Source: Nitrospira sp. (lineage in GTDB: Bacteria > Nitrospirota > Nitrospiria > Nitrospirales > Nitrospiraceae). From it: 64,000 bases of DNA. A program made the translations under genes and the position numbers. Location: positions 2,302,721-2,366,720 of the forward strand of contig JARFXR010000001.1 in NCBI GenBank assembly GCA_029194535.1. The letters are read 5' to 3'. The notes beneath the pieces are model-generated. The model was not told the origin of the DNA. It saw only the letters and a program-made list of their open reading frames with translations, and made no database searches. Numbering within the stretch: position 1 is the first letter of the stretch; every line of letters starts with the position of its first letter. Below, piece by piece: positions 28,801 through 35,584 of the stretch.

Positions 28801-31800
28801 CTGGTCGAGCATCCGATCGATGGTCGAGCCGTCGAAAATCTCCTTGTCGTACAACATGATGAATTCGAGCCCCTCCCGCCGGTTCAAGACGAGCAGGGTC
28901 AGGTCGAACTCGACCGCGACATCATCGACGGGCAGGTGGCTGGCTCGAAGATCACGAAATGCCAGGTCGGCCAAAGGATCGTCCTCCCAGACGATCATGA
29001 CGTTGAAGGGAACGGCCGGAGATCCGTTTCCTTGGGCATTCAAGGCTTCCAGAACCCGCTCGAACGGCACGTCTTGATGGTCGTACGCCCCCGCCACAAC
29101 GCTTCGCGAGCGGCTCAAGAGATCGCGCACGGTGCCGACTGCGGCCAGATCCAGGCGCAACACGACGGTATTGGCGAAATATCCGATCGCTTGTTCCCAT
29201 CCGGACAGCCGCCGATTGGCCACCACCGATCCTACGGCGATGTCGTCGGTTCTTGCGCACCGCTGGAGCCAAACCGCAAATGCTGCGTAGAGCAGCATGA
29301 ACCTTGTGACCCCTTCCCGTCGGCAGAACAGCTCGACCTCCTCAAGCAACGACTTGTCAGGCATGCGGTAACGGGCGCCGCCGAGGTATCGCCGTACCCG
29401 CGGCCGAGTGCGATCCGTAGGGATCTGAAGTACGGATGGGTAGTGAGCGAGGAGACGTGTCCAATAATCCAAGTGCGAAACCGGTTCCGGTGAAGTCCCC
29501 TCTCGCTGGGTCTCGACATACTCCCGGTATCCTTGCTCCGACGGGAGCGGAAGCCCGCTTACTTCGCCGTCCGCATTGTAGATCGCCGCCAACTCCCTCA
29601 TGAGCACGCGCAACGACCATCCGTCGGCGATGAGTCGATGGACGGTCAGCACCAATATGTGCTCATCCTGTCCTCGATCCAGGAGCAGAGCCCGCAGGAG
29701 AGGAGGCGTGCGCAGGTCGAACGGGACGAGCGTCTCCTCCTTGATCCACCTTCGAACTTCGTCATCCAGGCTCCCTGTCGGAAGGTCTGCCAAGGAGAAG
29801 TGGCGCATCCGGACATCCACCTCTGTCATGACTTGTTCCTGAACCTCGTCGGCCGCCACGGAGTAGCCGGCCCGCAGCAGCCGGTGACGACGGACGAGTT
29901 CCGTCAGGCTGTCCTGAAGCCGGCTGCGATGAAGCAGGCCGCAGAGCCGAATCGCAAGCACGATGTGATTGAGCGCCCCTCCGGGATGCATCTGCTCGAT
30001 GAACCACAGCCTCCGCTGACCCGGTGAGAGGTTGCTAGGCCGAACGGGTTCAACGTCCCCGACCGCTTGCAACTGGCGCCGCCGGAGGCCAGGCAGCCTG
30101 GAGTCGGCTTCCTCCGGCTGTTGGCGGGAGGATAATGCCCGTGCGTTGCCCATCCGGGCGAGGTCCCTGAGCGTGCACTGTCCGAAGAGTTGACCGAATG
30201 TCACGTCGATGCCGAAGTCCGACTCGAGCCGGTGCTTGAACATCGTGATTTTGAGGGAATCGAGTCCGTAGCCGACCATCGGCCTGTCCAGCCGGACTTG
30301 ATCGGAAGCGACGCCGGCACAATCTGCGAATGCGTGGATCAAAGCCGCTTCGCGGTCATCCCCCGCCAGCGGTAGCGGTCGCGCTTCCCCCTCTAAAACA
30401 GGATCTGTCACATCCGTCGCCGTATGCGAGGCCACGACCGCAAGTGTTCGGGTCAGGTAGGCGGCTCGACAGGCGCGACGCCGGACTTTTCCGCTCGAGG
30501 TTCTTGGAATGGCGCCGGAACGGACGAAGACGACGGCATGGACCGGAGCGCCGCAGAGTTCGGCGATCGCGGTCCGTATGGAAGTGGCGACCGCATCGGT
30601 ATCCAGATCCCGGACGCGCTCGAGTTCCTGTACGACCACGAGCTGTTCAGTCCGCTCTCCTTCGATCGTGAAGGCCGCACAACCGCCGCGCCGCAGCCCG
30701 ACATGACAACCGTCCACCGCCAGTTCCAAATCCTGCGGATAGAGATTTCGACCGTTCAGGATGATGAGGTCCTTGAGTCTCCCTGCGATGAAAAGCTGGC
30801 CGCCATGCTGAAAGCCCAGATCCCCCGTACGGAGATACCGTCGCGTCCGATCCTCTCCGCCCGAGACGAAGGTCTCATCGTTGAGTTCCGTCCTGTTCCA
30901 GTAGCCCTCCGAGATGTTGGGTCCCGACACCCACACTTCACCCACTTCGTCCGGTGGACAGTCGACCAAGGTCGTCGGATTAACGATCCGGATCCGCACA
31001 TCAGGAAGCGGCCGCCCACAACCGACCAGCGTGCGAATGCCCTCTCCACGACCGGCCTTCGGTTCCACACGGTTGATCTCCAGCTTCTCGGCCGCGACCG
31101 ACAAGATCAGCGGAGCCTCGTCAACATGAGCGCTCGTGACAACCAGTGTCGCTTCGGCCAAACCATAGGCCGGCATCAGCGCCGTCTGTTTGAAGCCGTG
31201 CGGGGCGAAAGCGCCGCAGAATTCCTCAATCGTGGAAGAACGGATCGGTTCCGCACCGCAACTGGCTACGGCCCAGCCGCTCAGTTCGGCGGTCCAATCT
31301 GGCCGTTTGGTCACTGCTTGGACGCAAGCTTCATAGGCAAAATTGGGGGCGCCGCTGTGGGAAATCTTCCAACGGTCGACAGCCTCGAGCCATCGAAGCG
31401 GCCGACGGATAAACGTCACCGGAGACATCAGAAACGCCGGTATGCCGGCATAAAACGGCCCGATGATCCCGTGCACAAGTCCGTAGTCATGAAAATACGG
31501 CAGCCAGCAGAGCGATCGGCTTCCTGCTCCGACCGCCGTCGATACGGTCAACCCATGGCATTGCGCCAGTACGTTGCCGTGAGAAATCATCACCCCGCGC
31601 GGTCTGGTCGTCGATCCTGAGGTGTATTGCAGATAGGCGATTGAAGATCCCTGTTCCGCCTGCCGGATCTGATTCTGCTTTTCCGATGGCAGGGGCTCTT
31701 GAGGTTGATCGAGGGTGAAGGAAGGCGGGAGGGCGACGCCGATTTCGGTGGACAAATGCGCAAGTGTGGTTTCGACCCCCGACGTGGTCAAGATCAACGA

Positions 31801-32157
31801 GACGGACGCATCCTCGAGAATGGCCAGCAATCCGGGAAGGCTGTTCTTTGACCTGAGTGGATCGGGCGGAGGCGCAGGAACCGGAACCAGGCCGGCGAGA
31901 ATTGCTGCCCAGAACGCACAGACCACGTCAAGCCCCGGAGAAAACAGCAGAAGGGTTCTTGTGCCGGGCTCCGCGCGTCGGCGAAGCTGCGTGGCGAGTT
32001 GGCCGACCTGTTTGGCAAGCCGCTCATATGTATAGTGTTCGCCCAATTCAAGATCATCGCGAACATAGGCATACGCCGTTGCCTGCGGATCACGGCCGCA
32101 GCGCCACAAGAAGAGTTCGTCCAGCCGGGGAATCGAGCTCGGCACCTGCATCAACAT
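22870..32157 (-). CDS. Lipopeptide nonribosomal peptide synthetase, FAAL-ACP-C-A-PCP-C-A-PCP-TE
   Basis: Domains in order: fatty acyl-AMP ligase (about 1-580, YTSGSTTRPRGV and GAPNFAYEAC), ACP (Ser634 in YGLDSLK), C1 (about 700-1125), A1 (about 1155-1655, YTSGSTGRPKG near 1312), PCP1 (Ser1707 in GGHSLLA), C2 (about 1765-2200, HHIVGDQWS at 1900-1908), A2 (about 2230-2705), PCP2 (Ser2764 in GGHSFKA) and TE (about 2815-3090). The FAAL should load a fatty acid on the ACP and the two modules add two amino acids. A2 pocket residues read D-I-L-Q-L-G-M-V-W-K, matching the known glycine code DILQLGLIWK closely. A1 reads D-G-I-V-V-A-E-V-W-K and is not assigned. No epimerase or methyltransferase is present. 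C1 has HRLIADG (Arg841 for the catalytic His) and the TE nucleophile is Cys2894 (GVCTGG). A second ATG lies at 32151. Confidence 0.95.
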   Translation of the reverse strand: MLMQVPSSIPRLDELFLWRCGRDPQATAYAYVRDDLELGEHYTYERLAKQVGQLATQLRRRAEPGTRTLLLFSPGLDVVCAFWAAILAGLVPVPAPPPDPLRSKNSLPGLLAILEDASVSLILTTSGVETTLAHLSTEIGVALPPSFTLDQPQEPLPSEKQNQIRQAEQGSSIAYLQYTSGSTTRPRGVMISHGNVLAQCHGLTVSTAVGAGSRSLCWLPYFHDYGLVHGIIGPFYAGIPAFLMSPVTFIRRPLRWLEAVDRWKISHSGAPNFAYEACVQAVTKRPDWTAELSGWAVASCGAEPIRSSTIEEFCGAFAPHGFKQTALMPAYGLAEATLVVTSAHVDEAPLILSVAAEKLEINRVEPKAGRGEGIRTLVGCGRPLPDVRIRIVNPTTLVDCPPDEVGEVWVSGPNISEGYWNRTELNDETFVSGGEDRTRRYLRTGDLGFQHGGQLFIAGRLKDLIILNGRNLYPQDLELAVDGCHVGLRRGGCAAFTIEGERTEQLVVVQELERVRDLDTDAVATSIRTAIAELCGAPVHAVVFVRSGAIPRTSSGKVRRRACRAAYLTRTLAVVASHTATDVTDPVLEGEARPLPLAGDDREAALIHAFADCAGVASDQVRLDRPMVGYGLDSLKITMFKHRLESDFGIDVTFGQLFGQCTLRDLARMGNARALSSRQQPEEADSRLPGLRRRQLQAVGDVEPVRPSNLSPGQRRLWFIEQMHPGGALNHIVLAIRLCGLLHRSRLQDSLTELVRRHRLLRAGYSVAADEVQEQVMTEVDVRMRHFSLADLPTGSLDDEVRRWIKEETLVPFDLRTPPLLRALLLDRGQDEHILVLTVHRLIADGWSLRVLMRELAAIYNADGEVSGLPLPSEQGYREYVETQREGTSPEPVSHLDYWTRLLAHYPSVLQIPTDRTRPRVRRYLGGARYRMPDKSLLEEVELFCRREGVTRFMLLYAAFAVWLQRCARTDDIAVGSVVANRRLSGWEQAIGYFANTVVLRLDLAAVGTVRDLLSRSRSVVAGAYDHQDVPFERVLEALNAQGNGSPAVPFNVMIVWEDDPLADLAFRDLRASHLPVDDVAVEFDLTLLVLNRREGLEFIMLYDKEIFDGSTIDRMLDQILVLVQAMVAHPAMLVSELPLLDEAERRLVLEDWNVTGAELACEDTIADLLARHAQVSPDHPAVLCGETRLSYRDLDVQSTALARVICGVTKGKPVRVGLCVERSVDSLVGLFGILKAGAAYVPVDPGAPEQRQRLIFEDAGVSLVITQRHLRMQLPFADDKVIELEGLQEPGASAMPTGPLSAIQPDQLAYIIYTSGSTGRPKGVEVTHRALQHSLAARLHYYGTGAERCLLTFPLAFDGSITSIFWSTLYGGTLIVPPEDAARDADQLVALIAGHAVTHMVLIPSLYEVMLREGSPSLLQTLRVVVTAGESLHPDVVHRHYERLPNVSLYNEYGPTEATVWTTVYQTNGTEQGVRVPIGRPIANATVYLLNPSLQPVPVGVIGELYLGGSGLARGYHNQPELTRERFVDNPFRPGTRLYRTGDLGLFRQDGNIEFIGREDEQVKIRGYRIELGEVEGNLRTLPGIHDAVAVVQAAPAAGPMLVAFVTVDHKPAPASSYLLGLLRRKVPSYMVPAAIAVLDALPLLPSGKVDRTALRQRIEATQPSGASPARPRDQIEQSLIELWSEILGRPAPDVHESFFTLGGHSLLASQVVSRVREVFRVELPIRSLFDDPTIAGLADRIRAEQSRANARPPLPPIIPVSRAKPLPLSYSQQRMWFIQQLAPEATAYNLLFVSRQKGSLKVPILRQVVDRLSSRHEAFRTTFSMTAAGPVQRIAPWQSPHLVEIDLRRLPKEMREQEARRIAQEEGRRPFDLERGPLARISMVKLDQDDHILILNLHHIVGDQWSFGILGRDFASFYNALSQDLPLPEMPLAVQYADYAVWQRRCLTDEVLKDQGDYWKQALADLATVNIPTDYPRPAMQTFRGAYCAIDIPDSTIETLKKFGARNRVTSFMTMLACFQLLLSRYSGQTDIAIGSPIANRTQMAMEQLIGTFVNTLVIRLDLGGDPPFVELVERVKEASLGAFTNQDYPFDRLVDTLQTARDPSMPPLIQVLFNMVNAPIGDIQLYGLKWEPFEVDPGSAQFDLSLTIELEVAKKAYLTFNTDLFKRETAVRLLRHFLTLLHDALRRPDVHISELAMLGKPERTQLLMEWNRTAAPYPHTQCFPELFEAQVQRTPDAVAVSMDGTGLSYHELNVKANRLARQLIRAGVQPKTLVGLCLDRSIEMVAGLLAIMKAGGCYVPLDPDYPRDRLRFMIEDSGAPVVLTTSTLAERFVGQRCRPICLDREAADARHEADDNLAPMATTQDLAYVLYTSGSTGHPKGVQIRQGSLMNFLWAMKRQPGCAAADVMLSVTTLSFDIAALEIYLPLLVGARVELVSRAVAMDGWRLMRALEAMQPTIMQATPATWRLLVESGWSGSSVLTALCGGEALPPDLASQLLKRTKALWNMYGPTETTVWSTMDRVTPDEAEITIGRPIANTEVYVLDAHLHPVPIGVPGELFIGGAGLAQGYHRRSDLTRDRFIPHPFSSDPEARIYRTGDLARYREDGKLIHMGRLDTQVKVRGFRIELEEIQSVLSRHPKIRQTVVITRADQHGFNQLAAYVVAAAGAVPAADELRAYARAFMPEYMVPSYFVMMDRLPLTANNKIDVRALPEPETSGRTEGVARIAPRNSMELQLTALWQQVLDMQAIGIHDNFFDLGGHSFKAAQLFFQLEAVFGRQLPLATLFQAPTIADLAAVLTQANWTPPWQSLVAIQAEGVLTPLFMVPGVGGNVLVFAKLAKLLGADQPIYGLQARGLDGKEAPFTSVPNMAAHYVQAIKQVHPQGPFLIAGVCTGGLIAYEMARQLRAEKKETTIFMLDTWHPDSYARYRRRLLNPVFMGAVVLGKICSDIRTIVRLPLREWWPTMKRKGQVLKGLIDQSVTEHIMDQDFQIQRLTKATLVAVSRYCVEPMDGCIVNVVASRNIVREGVADTRHGWQDLGGHHSGRIYLPAENSGRMFVSPYVEELAGHMQRRFRGHTDAGPSGEQANMVRESR

Positions 32158-32393
32158 GCGGCAAGCGATCCGGTATGGGTGAGATGTCCGCGCATACGAT
32201 TATGTAGGATTGGGATCATATAGCGTCGCACGGCGTCGAACTGACCAGGCGAGTATCGACGAACCGCCTCCGGAGTCTCGCCGAACGCCGCGTGAGTATT
32301 ACCGCACGGCAAGAGGTCCCAAAGCCTGTAATAGTACACAAGATATAGTACATAAACGGGTAAAACCAAAGCACAAAACCTAATCTTGGCCAT
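32151..32393 (-). CDS. Possible small leader-like membrane peptide upstream of the synthetase
   Basis: This 80-residue frame starts at the ATG at 32393 and ends in TGA that overlaps an ATG of the synthetase (TGATG, 32149-32153), the pattern of translational coupling. The N-terminus is basic and then hydrophobic (AKIRFCALVLPVYVLYLVYY), which could be a single membrane anchor. The rest is polar and basic. No clear ribosome site precedes it and the DNA is more A/T-rich than its surroundings. It may instead be a non-coding promoter region. No family was recognised. Confidence 0.35.
   Translation of the reverse strand: MAKIRFCALVLPVYVLYLVYYYRLWDLLPCGNTHAAFGETPEAVRRYSPGQFDAVRRYMIPILHNRMRGHLTHTGSLAAC
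32331..32352. repeat. Direct repeat ATAGTACA x2 in the A/T-rich stretch upstream of the synthetase
   Basis: ATAGTACA occurs at 32331-32338 and 32345-32352, a 14-base period, in the A/T-rich stretch (about 32290-32400) before the synthetase. It could be an operator or part of the promoter. It lies inside the possible 80-residue frame, so at most one reading is likely to be the main one. Confidence 0.4.
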
Positions 32394-32518
32394 GGAGACG
32401 ATTTGCACCCCGCAGAAAACCCCATTGAAAAATGACGCCTTGCACGGTAAGCTCCCCGCTGCTGCTGAAGCGAACGGAGACCTAGCGGTCCTGCCGGAAG
32501 TGAGTCTCACCAGCGAAC

Positions 32519-32608
<90 letters not shown>

Positions 32609-32669
32609 ACTAGGCACGACACAGTAGACATCACATCGGCGATTCGTCGAATGCATCGCCGCAGACTTC

Positions 32670-34193
32670 TCAAGACGCTTTCGCTTTCTGCCTCAGGGCC
32701 TTTCGCACTTGGAGCAGGGCCCAGGTATCGCGCGTGCAATAGCGCATCAAGGCATCCCTGGTCGCCGCCTGCTCGATCCAATCAGTCTCAATAAAGACCA
32801 TGTAATAGTAAGCCGCTGCTGCTTGTCCCCCATCCCGAATTGTCAGGTCGTCGTAGCTCATGGACGGCACCATAGCCGGCAACACCGACTTGAGCGAATA
32901 CGAGCCCCAAAAATCCGGGTGGTAATAGTGGGCTCGGATCACGGCCTGCAGGTCCCAGAGACGCTTGAGCACTCCCCGAAAGGCGGACCGAAACTCCGGA
33001 AAATCCTCCATCAATTGCTTGACCACCGCCTGTTCGTATGCCGAATAGACACAGATGGTCCCCTGTTCTCCCAAAGACTCGAGCAACGACTCGGCCCAAC
33101 GTCGTCTCGGCTCCGTCGGCTGATCATGAAGAAACTCGTGATGCACCGCTGCGCCGGATTCGTACTCGATGTGATTCGACCATTGCATGGGAATCGATTG
33201 GTACGGTCTGGTGAGCGAAAACCGAGGAATGGCCGGCATGATCGTCTCAAAATCCAGGTGATGAACCGGATAGCGAATCGACTCGAGCGCGGCCTTGAGT
33301 TTCGGCGAAATCCACTCGACGTTGTCTTTCATCCGGCGTTGGATGAGAGCCAGAGGTGCCTCCGCCGGAATCTCGTCGATCGTCATGATGCCTTGTTGAG
33401 CCAATCCATCGACTGCAACCTTGGGTCCCGACAGTCGATAGATCCATCGGTCCGGTTTGTCTTTCGTGCAGTGCGCCCAGAACGGACATTCGTAGGGACT
33501 GAGACAATGGTGATCCGGTTCGACGGCCGGCGGCTCGAGAGCCCTCAGTCGCTCCTTCATGACGGCCAGCAGGCCGGAAACCTCGGCTCTTCGTCTGGTG
33601 ACGGCTTCCGAGACGTCCTCGATCGCAAACAGTTGCTCCAGATCGAGATCCCCTCCTCGATAGCGATACCCCGTGTTGATGTGCATCAGACAGGACCCGA
33701 CAAGCCGGATCCCCGCCTGCAGAAGCACGTAGCTTTGGACGGCCAGGTCAGAGAGGTGAACATCCTTGACCTTCGTTGACGATTTCACCTCGATCAGGCG
33801 CCAGCCCGGTTCACCACCTTCATCAGCGGGCGTCCGCTCCAGAATATCGACGCGCACAAACACGCCGTTGCATTCGAACGCCGCCTCGAAAATCGCGGGC
33901 ACGCTCGGATCCTCGAGCAAAGCCGCCGTCCGTGCCAAGGCTGCCTCGCGTCGGCGGACACCCGCGGCGACGAGTACGCCGCCGGGGAAGCGGCGTTGCG
34001 CCACAACGCCGATCTCCTGTCCCATGTTCAGTAAGGCCTGCGTGGCGCTGTCCGGAGGGGTCGCGAGGTAGGGCCGGTGAACTTCCAGATAGACCCGCTT
34101 GAGGCATTGAAGACCGGCCAGGAACTTGGACTTCGAGAGCCGCGGCGGTGCCGCACATTCCGATGAATCGGTGTGCCCCTCCATTCCGTTCAT
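32670..34193 (-). CDS. DUF2779 / TM0106-like RecB-family nuclease-like protein
   Basis: The protein is 507 residues. The N-terminal part contains a Cas4/RecB-like PD-(D/E)xK region (VDILERT, then WRLIEVKSSTKVKDVHLSD, the E-x-K core) and a set of cysteines (CLSPYECPFWAHC) typical of an iron-sulfur cluster in such nucleases. The C-terminal DUF2779 part has VHHLDFETIMPAIPRF, an exonuclease-like DFET motif, then ICVYSAYEQAV. Family members are probably nucleases, but the substrate is not known. It is divergent from the MATE gene and follows the tRNA on the opposite strand. Confidence 0.83.
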   Translation of the reverse strand: MNGMEGHTDSSECAAPPRLSKSKFLAGLQCLKRVYLEVHRPYLATPPDSATQALLNMGQEIGVVAQRRFPGGVLVAAGVRRREAALARTAALLEDPSVPAIFEAAFECNGVFVRVDILERTPADEGGEPGWRLIEVKSSTKVKDVHLSDLAVQSYVLLQAGIRLVGSCLMHINTGYRYRGGDLDLEQLFAIEDVSEAVTRRRAEVSGLLAVMKERLRALEPPAVEPDHHCLSPYECPFWAHCTKDKPDRWIYRLSGPKVAVDGLAQQGIMTIDEIPAEAPLALIQRRMKDNVEWISPKLKAALESIRYPVHHLDFETIMPAIPRFSLTRPYQSIPMQWSNHIEYESGAAVHHEFLHDQPTEPRRRWAESLLESLGEQGTICVYSAYEQAVVKQLMEDFPEFRSAFRGVLKRLWDLQAVIRAHYYHPDFWGSYSLKSVLPAMVPSMSYDDLTIRDGGQAAAAYYYMVFIETDWIEQAATRDALMRYCTRDTWALLQVRKALRQKAKAS

Positions 34194-34253
34194 AAGTGTC
34201 GCCCGGACGAAGACCCGACTGTCCGGCTCGGTAGTCTGTTAGGATAGCGCCCC

Positions 34254-35579
34254 ATGGCCGACGGTGTCACTCAGATCAGACGCTCCGTCATCACCCTTGC
34301 GCTTCCGGTCACCGTCAGCAGCTTGCTGCAACGAACCGAAGGCATTGTCGCTGTGTTTCTGGTCGGCGGGCTCGGTGCTGCTCCGATCGCGGCGGTCGGT
34401 CTTGGTCAACTGTTGGCCTTCATCGCTACAACGCTCGTGTCCGGCCTTTCCGTCGGCACGAACGTGATCATCGCTCAACTGTGGGGCGCGCGGCGACGGA
34501 AAGACGCAAGCCAGGCCGCACGGGAATTTCTCGGCCTCTCCATCGCCGTTTCGCTGGTCCTCATGGTCTCCGGTTTTCTCTTGAATCGGTCGGCCATGGA
34601 GGTCCTAGGCGCGGCACCGGACGTCGTGGCGCTCGCGCTCCCCTACTCTACGCTCATTTTTCTGGTCATGCCGTTCACGGTCCTGCTTCAGGTGATGTCG
34701 TCCATCCTGCAAGGCACCGGCGACACGAAGACGCCGATGTACGCGATGATCACCGTGAACCTCCTCCACGTCACCCTCGCGTATCCATTGATTTATGGCC
34801 GATGGGGGCTCCCCGCGCTCGGTGTGCAAGGTGCCGCGGTTGCGGTCGGGTTCGCCGAAGCGGCCGGTTCGCTCTATTTGTTTCGCCGCTGTCGACCGCT
34901 CCTCCACGGACGAAAGCAGATTCGCATGGACTTCCTCCGAACCATTTGGCAGGTGGGAGCACCGGTCTCAGGTGAGCGAATCGTACAGCAAGCCGGCATC
35001 TTGCTGTACACCAAAATCGTGTTGGGGTACGGCACCGTCTCCTATGCAGCACATCAAGTCGGTCTCTCGATCGAATCCCTATCCTTCCTGCCGGGCTACG
35101 GCTTCGCCATTGCCGCCGCGACCATGGTCGGCCAAAGTATCGGTGCGGGAAAGTATACGCGCGCGAAACTGGAGAACTGGGAGGCTAACCGCTTGGCCTC
35201 CCTCGTCATGGCCATGATGGGTGTCGTCTTCTTCTTTTTCCCCTACGTACTGCTTCGCGCGTTCACGAATGATGAGGCGGTGATCGAGCTAGGTACGGTG
35301 TTTCTGAAAATCGTGGCCTTGCTGCAAGTACCCCTGGCCTTGACCATGGTTCTGGCCGGATCCCTGCGCGGGGCCGGCGATACCCACTTCATTATGGTCG
35401 CCACGACGATCGGCATGTGGGCCGTTCGCGTGCCGTTTGCCATCGTGACCGGTCTCTGGTTGCAGCTGGAGGTCCTCTATGTCTGGCTGGCCATGATCGC
35501 GGACTGGACGTTGCGGATGGGGTTGATGCTGTGGCGATACCGCTCCGAGCGGTGGAAGGCCATTCAAGTGATCCGTTGA
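34254..35579 (+). CDS. MATE family efflux transporter
   Basis: The product is 441 residues with 12 predicted membrane segments in two six-helix bundles, the usual MATE size. Typical motifs include LPVTVSSLLQRTEGIVAVFL near the N-terminus, QGTGDTKTPM in the first half, and GSLRGAGDTHFIMVAT in the second. MATE proteins export cationic drugs or metabolites by sodium or proton exchange. The substrate is not known. It is not part of the peptide operon, from which the tRNA and the DUF2779 gene separate it. Confidence 0.93.
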   Translation: MADGVTQIRRSVITLALPVTVSSLLQRTEGIVAVFLVGGLGAAPIAAVGLGQLLAFIATTLVSGLSVGTNVIIAQLWGARRRKDASQAAREFLGLSIAVSLVLMVSGFLLNRSAMEVLGAAPDVVALALPYSTLIFLVMPFTVLLQVMSSILQGTGDTKTPMYAMITVNLLHVTLAYPLIYGRWGLPALGVQGAAVAVGFAEAAGSLYLFRRCRPLLHGRKQIRMDFLRTIWQVGAPVSGERIVQQAGILLYTKIVLGYGTVSYAAHQVGLSIESLSFLPGYGFAIAAATMVGQSIGAGKYTRAKLENWEANRLASLVMAMMGVVFFFFPYVLLRAFTNDEAVIELGTVFLKIVALLQVPLALTMVLAGSLRGAGDTHFIMVATTIGMWAVRVPFAIVTGLWLQLEVLYVWLAMIADWTLRMGLMLWRYRSERWKAIQVIR

Positions 35580-35584
35580 GCCGA

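Noticed and set aside
28135-29493. Long plus-strand open frame (452 residues) opposite the synthetase
   Set aside because: It is antisense to clearly conserved condensation and adenylation domains. Its translation has no coherent fold, and GC-rich genes often leave such open frames on the other strand.
30424-31620. Plus-strand open frame (398 residues) opposite the FAAL domain
   Set aside because: Antisense to conserved FAAL motifs; the translation is Arg-rich and unrecognisable.
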